From Neisseriaceae bacterium (GTDB lineage Bacteria; Pseudomonadota; Gammaproteobacteria; Burkholderiales; UBA11063), in the NCBI GenBank assembly GCA_003963245.1, contig RXJX01000028.1, forward strand, positions 1-39,468: a stretch of DNA of 39,468 nt, given 5' to 3'. Both the position numbers and the translations under genes were made by a program. Position 1 is the stretch's first letter, and every line of letters begins with the position of its first letter. The notes under the pieces were generated by a model, which worked only from the letters and a program-made list of their open reading frames with translations, was not told the DNA's origin and did not search any database. This document shows positions 17,828-27,084 of the stretch, one piece after another.

Positions 17828-19039
17828 ATGAAAATACTAGTTTTAAATTGCGGCAGTTCATCTTTAAAGTATCAGCTAATTGAAACTGAGACTGAAAGCG
17901 TTTTATCCAGTGGTCTAGTAGAACGAATTGGTCTCTCTGGTGCAGTTTTAACTCACCGCAAAGGTGAAGATAAATTTGTTATTGACGCTGAAAAACAACT
18001 TGCTAATGGTACCCCAATTACCGATCATAAAAGTGCAGTAGCATGTGTAACACAAGTTCTATGTTGTAATATAATAGGCGTAATTAACACAATGGCAGAA
18101 ATCAATGCCGTGGGACACCGTGTTGTACATGGTGGGGAAAAATATGCTGCTTCAGTAATCATTGATTCAACTGTAATGGGAGCACTAGAAGAATGTGCCA
18201 AACTAGCCCCTCTACACAACCCAGCCAATATCACCGGAATTAAGGCCTGTCAAGAGCTAATGCCCAACATACCAATGGTTGCAGTATTTGATACCGCATT
18301 TCACCAAACTATGCCTGCTGAAGCTTTCATGTATTCCCTACCTTATGAAATATATCAGGAGCATAAAGTTCGTCGTTATGGTTTTCATGGTACCTCACAT
18401 AAATACGTAGCCGGACGAGCTGCCAAATTACTCGGTAAAGATTTAAATCAACTTAAACTAATCAGTTGCCATCTTGGTAATGGCGCTTCAGTTGCTGCTA
18501 TTAAATATGGGCAAAGTGTTGATACCAGTATGGGTTTTACGCCACTGGCTGGCTTAACTATGGGCACTCGCTGTGGAGACCTTGATCCAAGTATAATTGC
18601 TTTCCTTTCACATGAAATGAAGCTCAATGTCGATGAAATTGACAATTTAATGAACAAAAAATCTGGTGTTCTTGGACTTTCGGGAGTTAGCAGTGATTTT
18701 CGTGATATCGAATCTGCAGCAGAGCAAGGTAATCAGCGTGCTCAATTGGCGTTGAATGTCTTTATGTATAACGTTAAAAAATACATCGGTGCCTACGCTG
18801 CAGCAATGAATGGAGTTGATGCGATAATTTTTACTGCCGGATTAGGTGAAAATGATAAAGTAACTCGTGCTAAAATTATTGATGGCGTATCGTTTCTAGG
18901 AATTAACATTGATCCAGAAAAAAATGATGTTCGCGGTCAAGAAAGAATCATTAGCCGCGATGATTCTAAAGTCAAGGCATTGCTAATTCCAACTAATGAA
19001 GAACTAATGATTGCTAAAGAAACTCAGGAACTACTATAA
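17828..19039 (+). CDS. ackA: Acetate kinase
   Basis: Interconverts acetyl phosphate + ADP and acetate + ATP, giving ATP in fermentative growth. The 403-residue protein opens with [17 protein letters not shown] and has the ASKHA-fold blocks [35 protein letters not shown] (catalytic His/Arg region), [12 protein letters not shown] and FTAGLGEN. The usual partner pta is not adjacent. Together with pyruvate formate-lyase at 36-38 kb it supports mixed-acid fermentation to formate and acetate. AAAGGGA provides the SD. The ggt gene starts 19 bases after its stop. Confidence 0.97.
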   Translation: MKILVLNCGSSSLKYQLIETETESVLSSGLVERIGLSGAVLTHRKGEDKFVIDAEKQLANGTPITDHKSAVACVTQVLCCNIIGVINTMAEINAVGHRVVHGGEKYAASVIIDSTVMGALEECAKLAPLHNPANITGIKACQELMPNIPMVAVFDTAFHQTMPAEAFMYSLPYEIYQEHKVRRYGFHGTSHKYVAGRAAKLLGKDLNQLKLISCHLGNGASVAAIKYGQSVDTSMGFTPLAGLTMGTRCGDLDPSIIAFLSHEMKLNVDEIDNLMNKKSGVLGLSGVSSDFRDIESAAEQGNQRAQLALNVFMYNVKKYIGAYAAAMNGVDAIIFTAGLGENDKVTRAKIIDGVSFLGINIDPEKNDVRGQERIISRDDSKVKALLIPTNEELMIAKETQELL

Positions 19040-19058
19040 CCATACCGAGGATAAGTTT

Positions 19059-20819
19059 ATGAAATATAATAAAGTTGCCCTGCTTTTATTGAGCAGCACA
19101 ATTCCGTTATTTGCCAATGCAGCCACCTCTCAACCTGTAGCACCAGAAGTTGCAACAGCCAAAACTGAGAAACCATTAGTTACTGGTAAGCACTCAATGA
19201 TAGTCACCAATAATCCTTGGGCAAGTAAAGCCGCTCAACAAGTACTCAATGAGGGTGGGAGCGCTACAGATGCCGCAATTGCTGCAGCATTTGTTCTAGG
19301 GTTAACCGAACCACAATCCTCAGGAATAGGTGGTGGAGGCTATGCGCTTAGCTACAATGCGAAGTCAAAACAATTACTCGCTTTTGATGGACGTGAAGTT
19401 GCACCAATGAGTGCTACCCCTAATTGGTTTATTGATCCTAAAACATCTAAACCTTTAAATTTTGAATCAGCAATGTTAAGCCCGCTTTCAGTAGGAGTTC
19501 CTAGTGAAGTTGCTTTATTATACAAAATGCATCAACAAAACGGAAAACTTACATGGAGTAAGTTACTAGCACCCGCTATCACTCTTGCACGCAATGGCTT
19601 CCCGATGAGTCCGCGGCTCTATGGACTACTACAGAGCGATCAGGATATTTTAAAAAACAATTCACAAATTAGCAAAGTCTATTTCAATGCTCAAGGCGAA
19701 GTAAAGCCAATTGGTGAAAAAGTAACTAATCTAGCCTATGCCGATACATTACAAACAATTGCTAAAAATCCAAAAGAGTTTTATACTGGTAAAATTGCTC
19801 AAGATATTGTTGAAACAGTAAATAAAAGCGCTCATCGAAAATTAATGAGTACAAAAGACCTTAGCTCATACAAAGTAGAGATTAAAGATCCAGTGTGCAG
19901 TCCTTACCGTGATCAATATAATATTTGTTCCGTACCACCATCATCAAGTGGAGGTGTTACCGTTCAAGAATTATTGGGAATTTATGCGCGTAATTATACT
20001 CAAACAGGAGAAAGCGCATTTACAGATATAAATTGGGTTTATAATTTCTATGAAGCAAGCAAATTAGCCTTTGCCGATCGCAATCAATATCTTGCTGATC
20101 CTGATTTTGTAAAACAACCCGTCGCAGGTTTACTAAATGACAAATATCTGGATGGACGCGCAAAATTAGTAAATGAATCCGCGGCATTAACAACACCAGT
20201 TGCGCCAGGTAAACCCGACGGTGCTGATCCAAGATATGTTGCTGATAATAGCCCCAAACCACATGGAACTACATCATTATCGGTCGTAGATAAAGATGGT
20301 AATGCGGTTACAATGACTGTGACGGTTGAGCATCAATTTGGTAGCCACCTCTTTACCAATGGATTTTTCTTAAATAATGAATTAACCGATTTCTCGTTAG
20401 CTCCAACCAACGCATCTGGCAAACCAGTTGCCAATCGTGTTGAAGCAGGTAAACGTCCTCGTTCATCAATTGCACCAACGATGGTATTTGATAAAGATCA
20501 TAATTTGCAAGTACTAACAGGTTCTCCTGGTGGTAGCCAGATTATTTGTTATGTTGCCAAAAACCTGATTCAAATCTTAGACTTCAAAAAATCAGCAGCT
20601 GAAGCATCCTCATCACCTAACCTGTGTGCTGCGAATACCACTCCAGTTTTAGAAAATGGTGACTCAATATTCAGTGCACAACTAGATAAGCTAAATGCTT
20701 TAGGCGAATCAGTCGTTAGAAGTGATTTAGTTAGTGGCGAAACCAATATAGTTCGTATTAATGATGGATGGAGTGGCGCAGCTGATCCACGCCGTGAGGG
20801 ATTAGCCATCGGTAACTAA
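19059..20819 (+). CDS. ggt: Gamma-glutamyltransferase (periplasmic, self-processing)
   Basis: Cleaves the gamma-glutamyl bond of glutathione and related peptides in the periplasm. The frame is open upstream into ackA, but the ATG at 19059, preceded by CCGAGGAT, begins a clean signal peptide MKYNKVALLLLSSTIPLFAN with cleavage after FANA; total 586 residues. Ntn-hydrolase features: GGSATDAAIAAAFVLGLTEP, SSGIGGGGYAL, SSSGG in the substrate-binding loop region, and the autocleavage site KPHGTTSLSVVD, whose first Thr (T404) becomes the nucleophile of the small subunit. PGGSQII near the end forms the oxyanion region. It may share the ackA transcript. Confidence 0.96.
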   Translation: MKYNKVALLLLSSTIPLFANAATSQPVAPEVATAKTEKPLVTGKHSMIVTNNPWASKAAQQVLNEGGSATDAAIAAAFVLGLTEPQSSGIGGGGYALSYNAKSKQLLAFDGREVAPMSATPNWFIDPKTSKPLNFESAMLSPLSVGVPSEVALLYKMHQQNGKLTWSKLLAPAITLARNGFPMSPRLYGLLQSDQDILKNNSQISKVYFNAQGEVKPIGEKVTNLAYADTLQTIAKNPKEFYTGKIAQDIVETVNKSAHRKLMSTKDLSSYKVEIKDPVCSPYRDQYNICSVPPSSSGGVTVQELLGIYARNYTQTGESAFTDINWVYNFYEASKLAFADRNQYLADPDFVKQPVAGLLNDKYLDGRAKLVNESAALTTPVAPGKPDGADPRYVADNSPKPHGTTSLSVVDKDGNAVTMTVTVEHQFGSHLFTNGFFLNNELTDFSLAPTNASGKPVANRVEAGKRPRSSIAPTMVFDKDHNLQVLTGSPGGSQIICYVAKNLIQILDFKKSAAEASSSPNLCAANTTPVLENGDSIFSAQLDKLNALGESVVRSDLVSGETNIVRINDGWSGAADPRREGLAIGN

Positions 20820-20846
20820 AAAGGAATGTATCTTTATTTTTTGTAT

Positions 20847-20881
20847 CAATCTGACTTCTCTCCCATTTGAAAGTCAGATTG
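20847..20881. repeat. Perfect 11-bp inverted repeat between convergent genes
   Basis: Arms CAATCTGACTT and AAGTCAGATTG with a 13-base spacer. It lies 27 bases after ggt and 90 bases after the end of the convergent hydrolase gene. Neither strand has a T tract after the stem, so it is not a standard rho-independent terminator, but its site between two 3' ends suggests a role in ending or stabilising one of the messages. Confidence 0.6.
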
Positions 20882-20970
20882 ACTTACCCATCGTAATCTT
20901 AAGTGCCTTTACTGATCATAATCCAGAGTACTCTGACAAAATTAAAGCAGAATACATATGGGGAAGCATA

Positions 20971-22194
20971 TTATTTTATAACTCGATCTAACCACGAATA
21001 TAATATTTCATTAGAAAACTCTGATGCACCCATTTGACAGTGGTATTGCCCCGGTGAGTTTTCATCAAAAATGATATATTCTTTTGGCGAATTTAGCATG
21101 TCAAATAGTTTCCTCGGCTGTTCATCAAAAAACATATCCTTACGGCTGTCAATTACTAGCATATTACAAGTAATATTGCCACACACTTCTTCGGAGTTAA
21201 ATGATTTTACTTTTTGGATAAATTCTGCATTGGTATCAACGCCCATCGTCCACTTACCATTTTCAAAAGCCCAATAAACATTTACATTATTTTTACCTAT
21301 TTCAGATATCTTCTGGTTAAATAACTCAGGTGAAGATTCAGACAGCGCTAGTAATTCAGGCGGTAATGTTTTGTACATTGCTGCATAAAAATTAACTACA
21401 CCACCGTTTGCAATACAAGCCTTAATTCGATGCTCAAAAGAAACGGCTCTTGGCGCTAAATATCCACCCATACTAACACCATATAATGCAATTCTATCTT
21501 TATCAACACCATCTAAAGTTAATGCAAAATCGACTACAGGTGTAATTACATTTTCCCAGTCGTGACGGTAATATAATCCGTTTACCAAAGATTCTCCTTG
21601 ACCTGGTCCATCAAGTAACAATACATTATAGCCTCTTTCAACAGCAGCTAACCCCAGCATAAAATACATTTCTTCTTTAGTGCCATCAAACCCTGTATGA
21701 ATAATGATAAGCGGTGCAATGCCATTTTTTAGGTTATTTGACTTAACAAAATATCCAGGTAAAAAAGTATTTTCATAAGGAATAGAAACTAACGAAATAC
21801 TGCTTTTATATGCAATTGCTTTTTTAAATGCTAGCACTGACTTTTGTCTTAATTCAATTGATTCTGTGCGTTCTTCTTCACTCACTAAATAAAACATTGC
21901 TTTATTATAGTAATTACTAGCACGATAAAAACAATATTCTGCCGATACAACATCATTTGCTGCGGCAAATTTTTCAGCACGAGTCAACAGTTCATCAGCA
22001 GTTTTACGCCATTCATCTGTCCATGATCTACGGTCATTATCTTTAATTCTACTAGCTGTAATGACGCATTCTCCAAAATCAGCGCCTTTATAACTAGCCA
22101 ATCCCAAGATGCGAATCAATTCAAAATTAAAAGATTCGCTTTCAAAAAATAAATTATCATACATACTAGCTTGAGTTTTATTTTCCAATTTCAT
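20971..22194 (-). CDS. Alpha/beta hydrolase, FrsA / dihydropseudooxynicotine-hydrolase-like
   Basis: A 407-residue hydrolase with a helical N-terminal region (about 1-135) followed by the alpha/beta core. The nucleophile elbow is YGVSMGGYLA (S241); the oxyanion strand is IIIHTGFDGTKEE; the acid is probably in VIDSRKDMFFDE and the catalytic His in GQYHCQMGA. The N-terminal helical extension plus core resembles the FrsA-type and 2,6-dihydropseudooxynicotine hydrolase-type family. Substrate unknown. AGGAG stands unusually close to the ATG (one base between), so the start may be less efficient than it looks. Single-gene unit with long AT-rich flanks. Confidence 0.85.
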   Translation of the reverse strand: MKLENKTQASMYDNLFFESESFNFELIRILGLASYKGADFGECVITASRIKDNDRRSWTDEWRKTADELLTRAEKFAAANDVVSAEYCFYRASNYYNKAMFYLVSEEERTESIELRQKSVLAFKKAIAYKSSISLVSIPYENTFLPGYFVKSNNLKNGIAPLIIIHTGFDGTKEEMYFMLGLAAVERGYNVLLLDGPGQGESLVNGLYYRHDWENVITPVVDFALTLDGVDKDRIALYGVSMGGYLAPRAVSFEHRIKACIANGGVVNFYAAMYKTLPPELLALSESSPELFNQKISEIGKNNVNVYWAFENGKWTMGVDTNAEFIQKVKSFNSEEVCGNITCNMLVIDSRKDMFFDEQPRKLFDMLNSPKEYIIFDENSPGQYHCQMGASEFSNEILYSWLDRVIK

Positions 22195-22581
22195 GCTCCT
22201 AAATCATGTATTTTAAACAAAGTAAACATTTTAACATAGCCCTTTTAAAATACATATTATATTTGTAAAGCTTCAGAAATTATTCAAATTTACTTTAAAT
22301 TAATCTTAAATAACTTCTAAAAACATAGATTAACAAAGGGATATATTGCTTTTAACCAATCAAAGTATTTTATCATACACAGATAAATTATCTTGTACAC
22401 AATCTTGTGGATAAAGTTAGCATGTATATCCTCACTTTAAATGACTTGTACAAAGTTTATCATAAATTCAATTGAAGACTATGTATAAACTTCTTTAGCT
22501 AATTATAGATTACATCAATACTTAATAAATATGCTACTAAATGATCAACAAAACACAAATTAGTCGCTTAATTCATCAGTA
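22195..22581. other. AT-rich non-coding stretch with DnaA-box-like sites
   Basis: No credible gene on either strand. It carries the hydrolase promoter region and the 3' side of rmuC. Between about 22370 and 22500 there are several sequences related to DnaA boxes (see the separate site entry), among repeated CTTGTACA and AAAGTT words. Confidence 0.5.
22406..22414 (-). promoter_or_regulatory. Perfect DnaA box (TTATCCACA on minus strand)
   Basis: TGTGGATAA on the plus strand is the exact complement of the consensus box. A one-mismatch relative of the variant TTATACACA occurs in the same orientation at about 22483-22491 (TATGTATAA). The surrounding 100 bases are very AT-rich. One perfect box can occur by chance in a genome, but the clustering makes DnaA binding plausible. 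Confidence 0.45.
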
Positions 22582-24015
22582 TTAAATATGGACTCTTCTA
22601 ACTGAACTGCATTCTTCATCTCGTGCAGAACTGGGCAGCCTGGGTATCACCTCACCAACTTCAACGGGTTTGGCTAATTGAATCTTCTCTCCAGAAAACT
22701 GTGCTAATTTCTCCAGCTTACTATAAGCGCTTGCCGCTGTACCATTATCCAATGACTTAACCACTTCATCATATTTATTTCCGCAACTACGAATTGATTG
22801 CCCCAAGTCTGCAATCCGCTGTAAGCTAATCTTAAATTTATCACTAAGTTCACGCGATAAACTAATGATGTTTTCGGCGCGTTCCTCAATCTGATAAACA
22901 TCCCATGAGCGCTCAATCATTCCCAGCAAAACCAATAAGGTCGAAGGTCCGGCGATAAATACTTTTTGCTGGTATGCTTCCCGTAGTAGAGTTCCGCTTA
23001 AACGCTGGTCTTCTTCGATAATCAAGGAAAACAACCCTTCATTAGGGATAAACATAATTGCATAATCAAAAACTGCTTTGCCAATCGAAGCTTCTACTGC
23101 ACTGAGGTAATCTTTATTACTTAAATTTTTTATCGTGAGCTTGATCGCATCAAAAATTGCCTTGCTCTTATCTTCATTATTTACAATACTTTCGTAATAG
23201 CGCTTCATAATATTTTTGCTATCAACTACTACGGCTTTATTGTGTGGCAAGTTAATAATCACATCTGGAATCAAACGCTTATCATCTAGGCTAATTTGAG
23301 CCTGTTCGGTATAGCTGATATGCTGCTGTAAGCCAACGCTTTCAAGAATATTCGCTAAAATCATCTCACCAAATTCGCCTTTTTTCTTGCTATCTTTAGT
23401 CAGAGCCAATGCCAAATTTTGTGCTTGCTGATTTAACCCTTCTGAATTACGATTAATTTCTTTGGTTTGAAATGCCAGCTCATTAATTTTCTGCTGCAAA
23501 TCTTTTAAGTTTTCCTGTAATGGTAAAACTACGTTTTCCTTACTGATATCACGCAGGGAATTATCTGCTCGTTCTTTAAGTTCATTAATTGCCAAATTTT
23601 TCAGATTGGTAAACTCACTATTCATTTGTAATTTGAGTTCGGATAACATCTTTTCTAATTGAGTATAGGCAGTTTTTAGGTGCTCATTCTCAACTTCAAG
23701 TCTTGATTTGTCATTGCTTAGCTGAAGATTATCATGCTGAATATTACGGCTTCCATCTTCCAATGCCCGATTAGTTTGCTGCGCTTCATTTAATTGTCGA
23801 GTAATACGTTCTTGTTCTTGTTTGGCATGCTCATAATCGGCGTTGAGTTTGGTAAAATCGGTGTTGAGCGCAAATAATTGCTGGTTAAGTTCATTTAACT
23901 GCTCTTTACTATGATTCGCGCCTTTTAAGCGGCTAAACACCAGCAATAAACTGATAATCACAATTAATGCTACACCACCAGCACTCGCTGCAATAATAAT
24001 TAAGTTAGTATCCAT
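22582..24015 (-). CDS. rmuC: RmuC family protein (recombination-limiting, membrane-anchored nuclease-fold)
   Basis: A 477-residue protein with one N-terminal membrane helix (about 5-27), a long coiled coil (about 35-190) and the conserved RmuC domain (about 200-420). Core motifs are KKKGEFGEMILANILE, the PD-(D/E)xK-like LIPDVIINLPHN...VVVDSKN, and MFIPNEGLFSLI. RmuC limits sequence inversion between short repeats in E. coli and is thought to act on DNA structures, but its biochemistry is unclear. The SD (GAAAGA) is weak. The very end (PSSARDEECSSVRRVHI) is strain-specific tail. Confidence 0.93.
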   Translation of the reverse strand: MDTNLIIIAASAGGVALIVIISLLLVFSRLKGANHSKEQLNELNQQLFALNTDFTKLNADYEHAKQEQERITRQLNEAQQTNRALEDGSRNIQHDNLQLSNDKSRLEVENEHLKTAYTQLEKMLSELKLQMNSEFTNLKNLAINELKERADNSLRDISKENVVLPLQENLKDLQQKINELAFQTKEINRNSEGLNQQAQNLALALTKDSKKKGEFGEMILANILESVGLQQHISYTEQAQISLDDKRLIPDVIINLPHNKAVVVDSKNIMKRYYESIVNNEDKSKAIFDAIKLTIKNLSNKDYLSAVEASIGKAVFDYAIMFIPNEGLFSLIIEEDQRLSGTLLREAYQQKVFIAGPSTLLVLLGMIERSWDVYQIEERAENIISLSRELSDKFKISLQRIADLGQSIRSCGNKYDEVVKSLDNGTAASAYSKLEKLAQFSGEKIQLAKPVEVGEVIPRLPSSARDEECSSVRRVHI

Positions 24016-24481
24016 GATTATCTTTCATAATAATTTGTTAAGAACTCTTTAAATGTTATGCTAGAAGCATAATTTTTCTCTAATATGTCAAACTACTCCT
24101 ACTAACCAAAACACATCCTACTTATGTTGATAACTTACTCGCTGTGACTAAGATAGCTTCAGCAATCTCTTATTTAGCTTTTACCTTACTTTAATTTAAC
24201 TAGATTATCGACTTCATAAGCTAAAGATTTACTCAAGTCACTACTTTTTAATCTTTATACCGCAACACTTAAGCCTCTGCTAAACGTTTAAGTTTTCTAA
24301 CTCAAATTTTTACAGAGCTTCCTGTATAGCCACAACTTGAACACATTATAATGCTACCTCCGTTTTAGCTATATTCTACTAATATCAACCTAATTGTATC
24401 AATCAATACGTTATGAACGGTGTTTAACTTAAAAAGATTGTTATACTGTTGAATAACTTATAATCTGAATATAACTGGTCA
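24016..24481. other. Non-coding AT-rich stretch upstream of rmuC
   Basis: No open frame longer than a few codons with an SD on either strand. The only structure seen is the terminator-like hairpin at 24056-24077. The rest is simple AT-rich sequence, which is large for this otherwise compact window. Confidence 0.5.
24056..24077 (+). terminator. Terminator-like hairpin with no visible upstream gene
   Basis: Arms TTATGC and GCATAA, 5-base loop, then T5 (24073-24077). It reads on the plus strand, opposite to rmuC, whose start is 41 bases away. It would end a short plus-strand transcript antisense to the rmuC 5' region if one exists. Confidence 0.35.
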
Positions 24482-25417
24482 TTAATATTTACTCATTAAT
24501 ACATTGAGTGCAGTGATACATTTTTTATTATTGGTTAATTTATATAACTCAGTTAATGAATAATATAACTTAATCAAATGATCATCTTGTGAATTTAATA
24601 CTTCATTTATAGGAGTATTTAGATAAGACAATATTTTGTTATTGTAAAACTTACTACGGTGAGATCTAATAGCTGCAGCTAATAGATTATTCCATAAAAT
24701 AGGCTGAATGATTTGTATATTCTCATAATTTAAATAAGGTTTAATAATATGGTATGCATGTAGCAAAGTAATCATATGTATTGCGGTAAAGTCACGAGTA
24801 TTAATATAAGTATCAAGAGCAAACTCAAGCAATAAAACATCATTTGATGGATGAGAGCTAAATACTCCAGAGTATTCTAGATATAGATCCGTATGGCTAA
24901 TAAGTTCAAGATCTTTATAAATCAAATTTGGTGGGAATGTGAGATTGTTCAAATTTAGTTGTTTAAATTTTTGAATTTTCTCTGCTAAATCAATATTACT
25001 CTTATTGTATTTAATTTCAAACTTTGTGACGTTCCAATAAGCTAAACTTAATGATAGCTCTTGTAGCAATGTGTCTGGTTTTAAGAATTTATTACTCATT
25101 TCAGCCAATACGTATGAAGTTCTTATAACTCCATGAAAACCACCTGTTGCAATATACGGGATCAACTCATTTATGATTAGCAAAAATTCCTGACTATTAC
25201 CAGTGATTTTTTTCAGGTATTGTTGCTTTAATACATAAATATCATTAAACGGGTCAATTTGTTCAAGCTGCACCGTATAGTTATTATTAAATTCAGCTAG
25301 CTGCTCTTCACTTGCGCCAAGATGAAACAATGCCATAATAACCATAGATAAATGATTGCTTAAATTATCTTGATATAATGGTGAATAATTTAAATTTTCC
25401 AAAATATACTTTTCCAT
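24482..25417 (-). CDS. Questin-oxidase-like family protein (DUF4243 type)
   Basis: A 311-residue, mostly helical protein. Recognisable family features are the N-terminal NHLSMVIMALFHLGASEEQL, the central GGFHGVIRTSYVLAEM and the later FTAIHMITLLHAYHIIKPYL, which match the layout of questin oxidase-like proteins (His-rich segments in helices, Baeyer-Villiger-type chemistry shown for the fungal founder). In bacteria the substrate is unknown. The frame extends upstream to an ATG at 25453 (MYIIKIIYYGQS), but that extension looks like translated leader, so I use ATG 25417. Neither start has a good SD. Codon use is markedly AT-rich compared with neighbours, suggesting possible acquisition. Confidence 0.65.
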   Translation of the reverse strand: MEKYILENLNYSPLYQDNLSNHLSMVIMALFHLGASEEQLAEFNNNYTVQLEQIDPFNDIYVLKQQYLKKITGNSQEFLLIINELIPYIATGGFHGVIRTSYVLAEMSNKFLKPDTLLQELSLSLAYWNVTKFEIKYNKSNIDLAEKIQKFKQLNLNNLTFPPNLIYKDLELISHTDLYLEYSGVFSSHPSNDVLLLEFALDTYINTRDFTAIHMITLLHAYHIIKPYLNYENIQIIQPILWNNLLAAAIRSHRSKFYNNKILSYLNTPINEVLNSQDDHLIKLYYSLTELYKLTNNKKCITALNVLMSKY

Positions 25418-25924
25418 AGATTGCCCATAATAAATTATTTTTATAATATACAAAAATTATATCATAGTAAATTAGTCAACTATTCAACACGTTGAATGCT
25501 TTTAACTCGCAAAATAGTATAGAAAAGCCATAAATAAATGCCAAATCAATTTGCTAATCGCCAGTTGTAGATTTCTATATCTAGGCGTACGCGAATTAAC
25601 CTTTTTAGATTTACCCTAAACCATAATCTGGCGAATACAGTGGTAAACATATCAGGCCTACAATTAGCCATCTGAGCCAATTTTTTAGTTTGCTTAACTT
25701 GTAAAAGCTAGCATTCTCAATAATTACTACCTAATTTAAATTTAATTCTTTACATAAACAATACTTAGCCCAAAATCAAAATACCTCGTTACAAATAAAA
25801 TTAATTTCATCATATAAAATTATTGTTTAGCTTTTGTATAAATAGTAAATCATTACCATATCTAAAAAATTATTTTATATCATGAATCAAGATTTTTATT
25901 AGACTTTTTTTATTTAATCTAACT
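25418..25924. other. Non-coding AT-rich stretch between mupG-like gene and questin-oxidase-like gene
   Basis: About 500 bases without a supportable gene; only very short frames such as MPNQFANRQL are open. It contains the palindrome noted at 25482-25497 near the promoter side of the leftward questin-oxidase-like gene. The part before 25924 is simple A/T sequence with no T-tailed hairpin for the end of the MurNAc operon that I can see. Confidence 0.5.
25482..25497. promoter_or_regulatory. Palindrome ATTCAAC-AC-GTTGAAT, candidate operator
   Basis: Seven-bp perfect arms with a two-base centre, 65 bases upstream of the questin-oxidase-like start. This is the size and symmetry of a dimeric repressor site. 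No regulator gene is adjacent. Confidence 0.4.
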
Positions 25925-27013
25925 CTAGAAAAGCACTAACTTAAATTTTTGGTTATCGCCAATATAATCCAATAAATGCAGTCCATCATCACTAACTCTC
26001 CCGATCACATTAACTCGTTCATCAGCAGTCAAATTGCGTTTACAGATTTGTAATTCTCCACTATAGCGCCCATAAGCAATATTATCAATGGCAATACTTC
26101 CTTTGTTGCGCGAGACACAGTTTTCTGCCTGCACTTCACGGCGAATAACATTATTTTCTAGAAGCATCAGGCGGCTTTCTTGCGAACGAATAACATCTGC
26201 CGAACTATCGGGACGATTGGTATGAACCTGTTGGAATAATTCACCATAGATTGGATTTAATAAATAGTCAGCCACGTCCAATTCAATGATATCTGGCGTA
26301 AGTTTTCCAATACGCTGTAAAGTTGGTAAATCAGCCTGTGCATCGCCAATAAATACATGATCAATGCCAGCAGCTAGGAGTATCTGTGCACTAACATGTG
26401 GCGCTAAGCTGCGCGTAAATTCCAGTGTTGGCAACCCTTCATAAAGCGGTCCACGCCGCCCAGTTGCTAAACCAACAAAAGCGCTTACTGGAACCTGATA
26501 ATGATGAAAAATTTGATTTTTACGTTGGAGAGATTCAAGAGATATTCCGGTATTTTGCCGCGGATAGTAATTATGGCATGCCGAGATATTTTTGCCATTT
26601 GCACCTGCATTCATGATTTGCTGCAAAAATTCCACACTCATGGTACTAGCATTAAGTTCAATCAATAAATCAGCATCATTATTAGTATAGCTTGCAATTA
26701 ACTCAGGTGCAAAACCGTAATCCAAGCGGATACCAGCCAAGCCCATTTTCTTAAATGCCGCTAAATCATGTGCTTCAACTTGCAAATATTGATATGCATT
26801 GGGAGATATATCGGCAATTACCACCATATCTAGCCGTGTCGTTAAATCTAGTATTTGCTTAAATTCAGCGATTAGTTGTGAGTAATTAGCTTCTGGAATA
26901 TGCAATGAAGTAAATACACGGCTAAACCCAGCTTGTGCTGCTTGGGTTAGATACTCAAGGTTTTCTGCCAAACTCCAATCAAGCCCCAAGAATACTGAAA
27001 CACCTTTAGCCAT
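25925..27013 (-). CDS. mupG: 6-phospho-N-acetylmuramidase, MupG-like (DUF871)
   Basis: A 362-residue protein of the DUF871 family: N-terminal TIM barrel (GVSVFLGLDWSLAENLEYL, RVFTSLHIPE, VIADISPNAYQYL, GIRLDYGF, LIELNASTM, CHNYYPRQNTGISLE) and a C-terminal cyclophilin-like domain (about 240-362). In Staphylococcus aureus MupG hydrolyses MurNAc-6-phosphate-GlcNAc imported by the PTS, giving MurNAc-6P and GlcNAc. The same role is likely here because the gene directly follows an EIIBC permease and a YfeW-like hydrolase. SD GAGGTAA, 7 bases before ATG. It is the last gene of the leftward operon, 71 bases after the permease stop. Confidence 0.85.
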   Translation of the reverse strand: MAKGVSVFLGLDWSLAENLEYLTQAAQAGFSRVFTSLHIPEANYSQLIAEFKQILDLTTRLDMVVIADISPNAYQYLQVEAHDLAAFKKMGLAGIRLDYGFAPELIASYTNNDADLLIELNASTMSVEFLQQIMNAGANGKNISACHNYYPRQNTGISLESLQRKNQIFHHYQVPVSAFVGLATGRRGPLYEGLPTLEFTRSLAPHVSAQILLAAGIDHVFIGDAQADLPTLQRIGKLTPDIIELDVADYLLNPIYGELFQQVHTNRPDSSADVIRSQESRLMLLENNVIRREVQAENCVSRNKGSIAIDNIAYGRYSGELQICKRNLTADERVNVIGRVSDDGLHLLDYIGDNQKFKLVLF

Positions 27014-27084
27014 GTTTCATTACCTCATAAATATTAATTCTTGGAGCTATCATAATGTCGATTACCCCCTAAAAAACTCTTTGA

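Noticed and set aside
22370..22500. Chromosomal origin of replication
   Set aside because: Only one perfect DnaA box, no dnaA/dnaN/gidA/parAB neighbours, no clear 13-mer array; kept only as a DnaA-binding candidate.
24016..25924. CRISPR array, tRNA or small genes in the long AT-rich gaps
   Set aside because: No regularly spaced repeats, no cloverleaf with a GTTCRA T-arm, and only frames of a few codons without SD.
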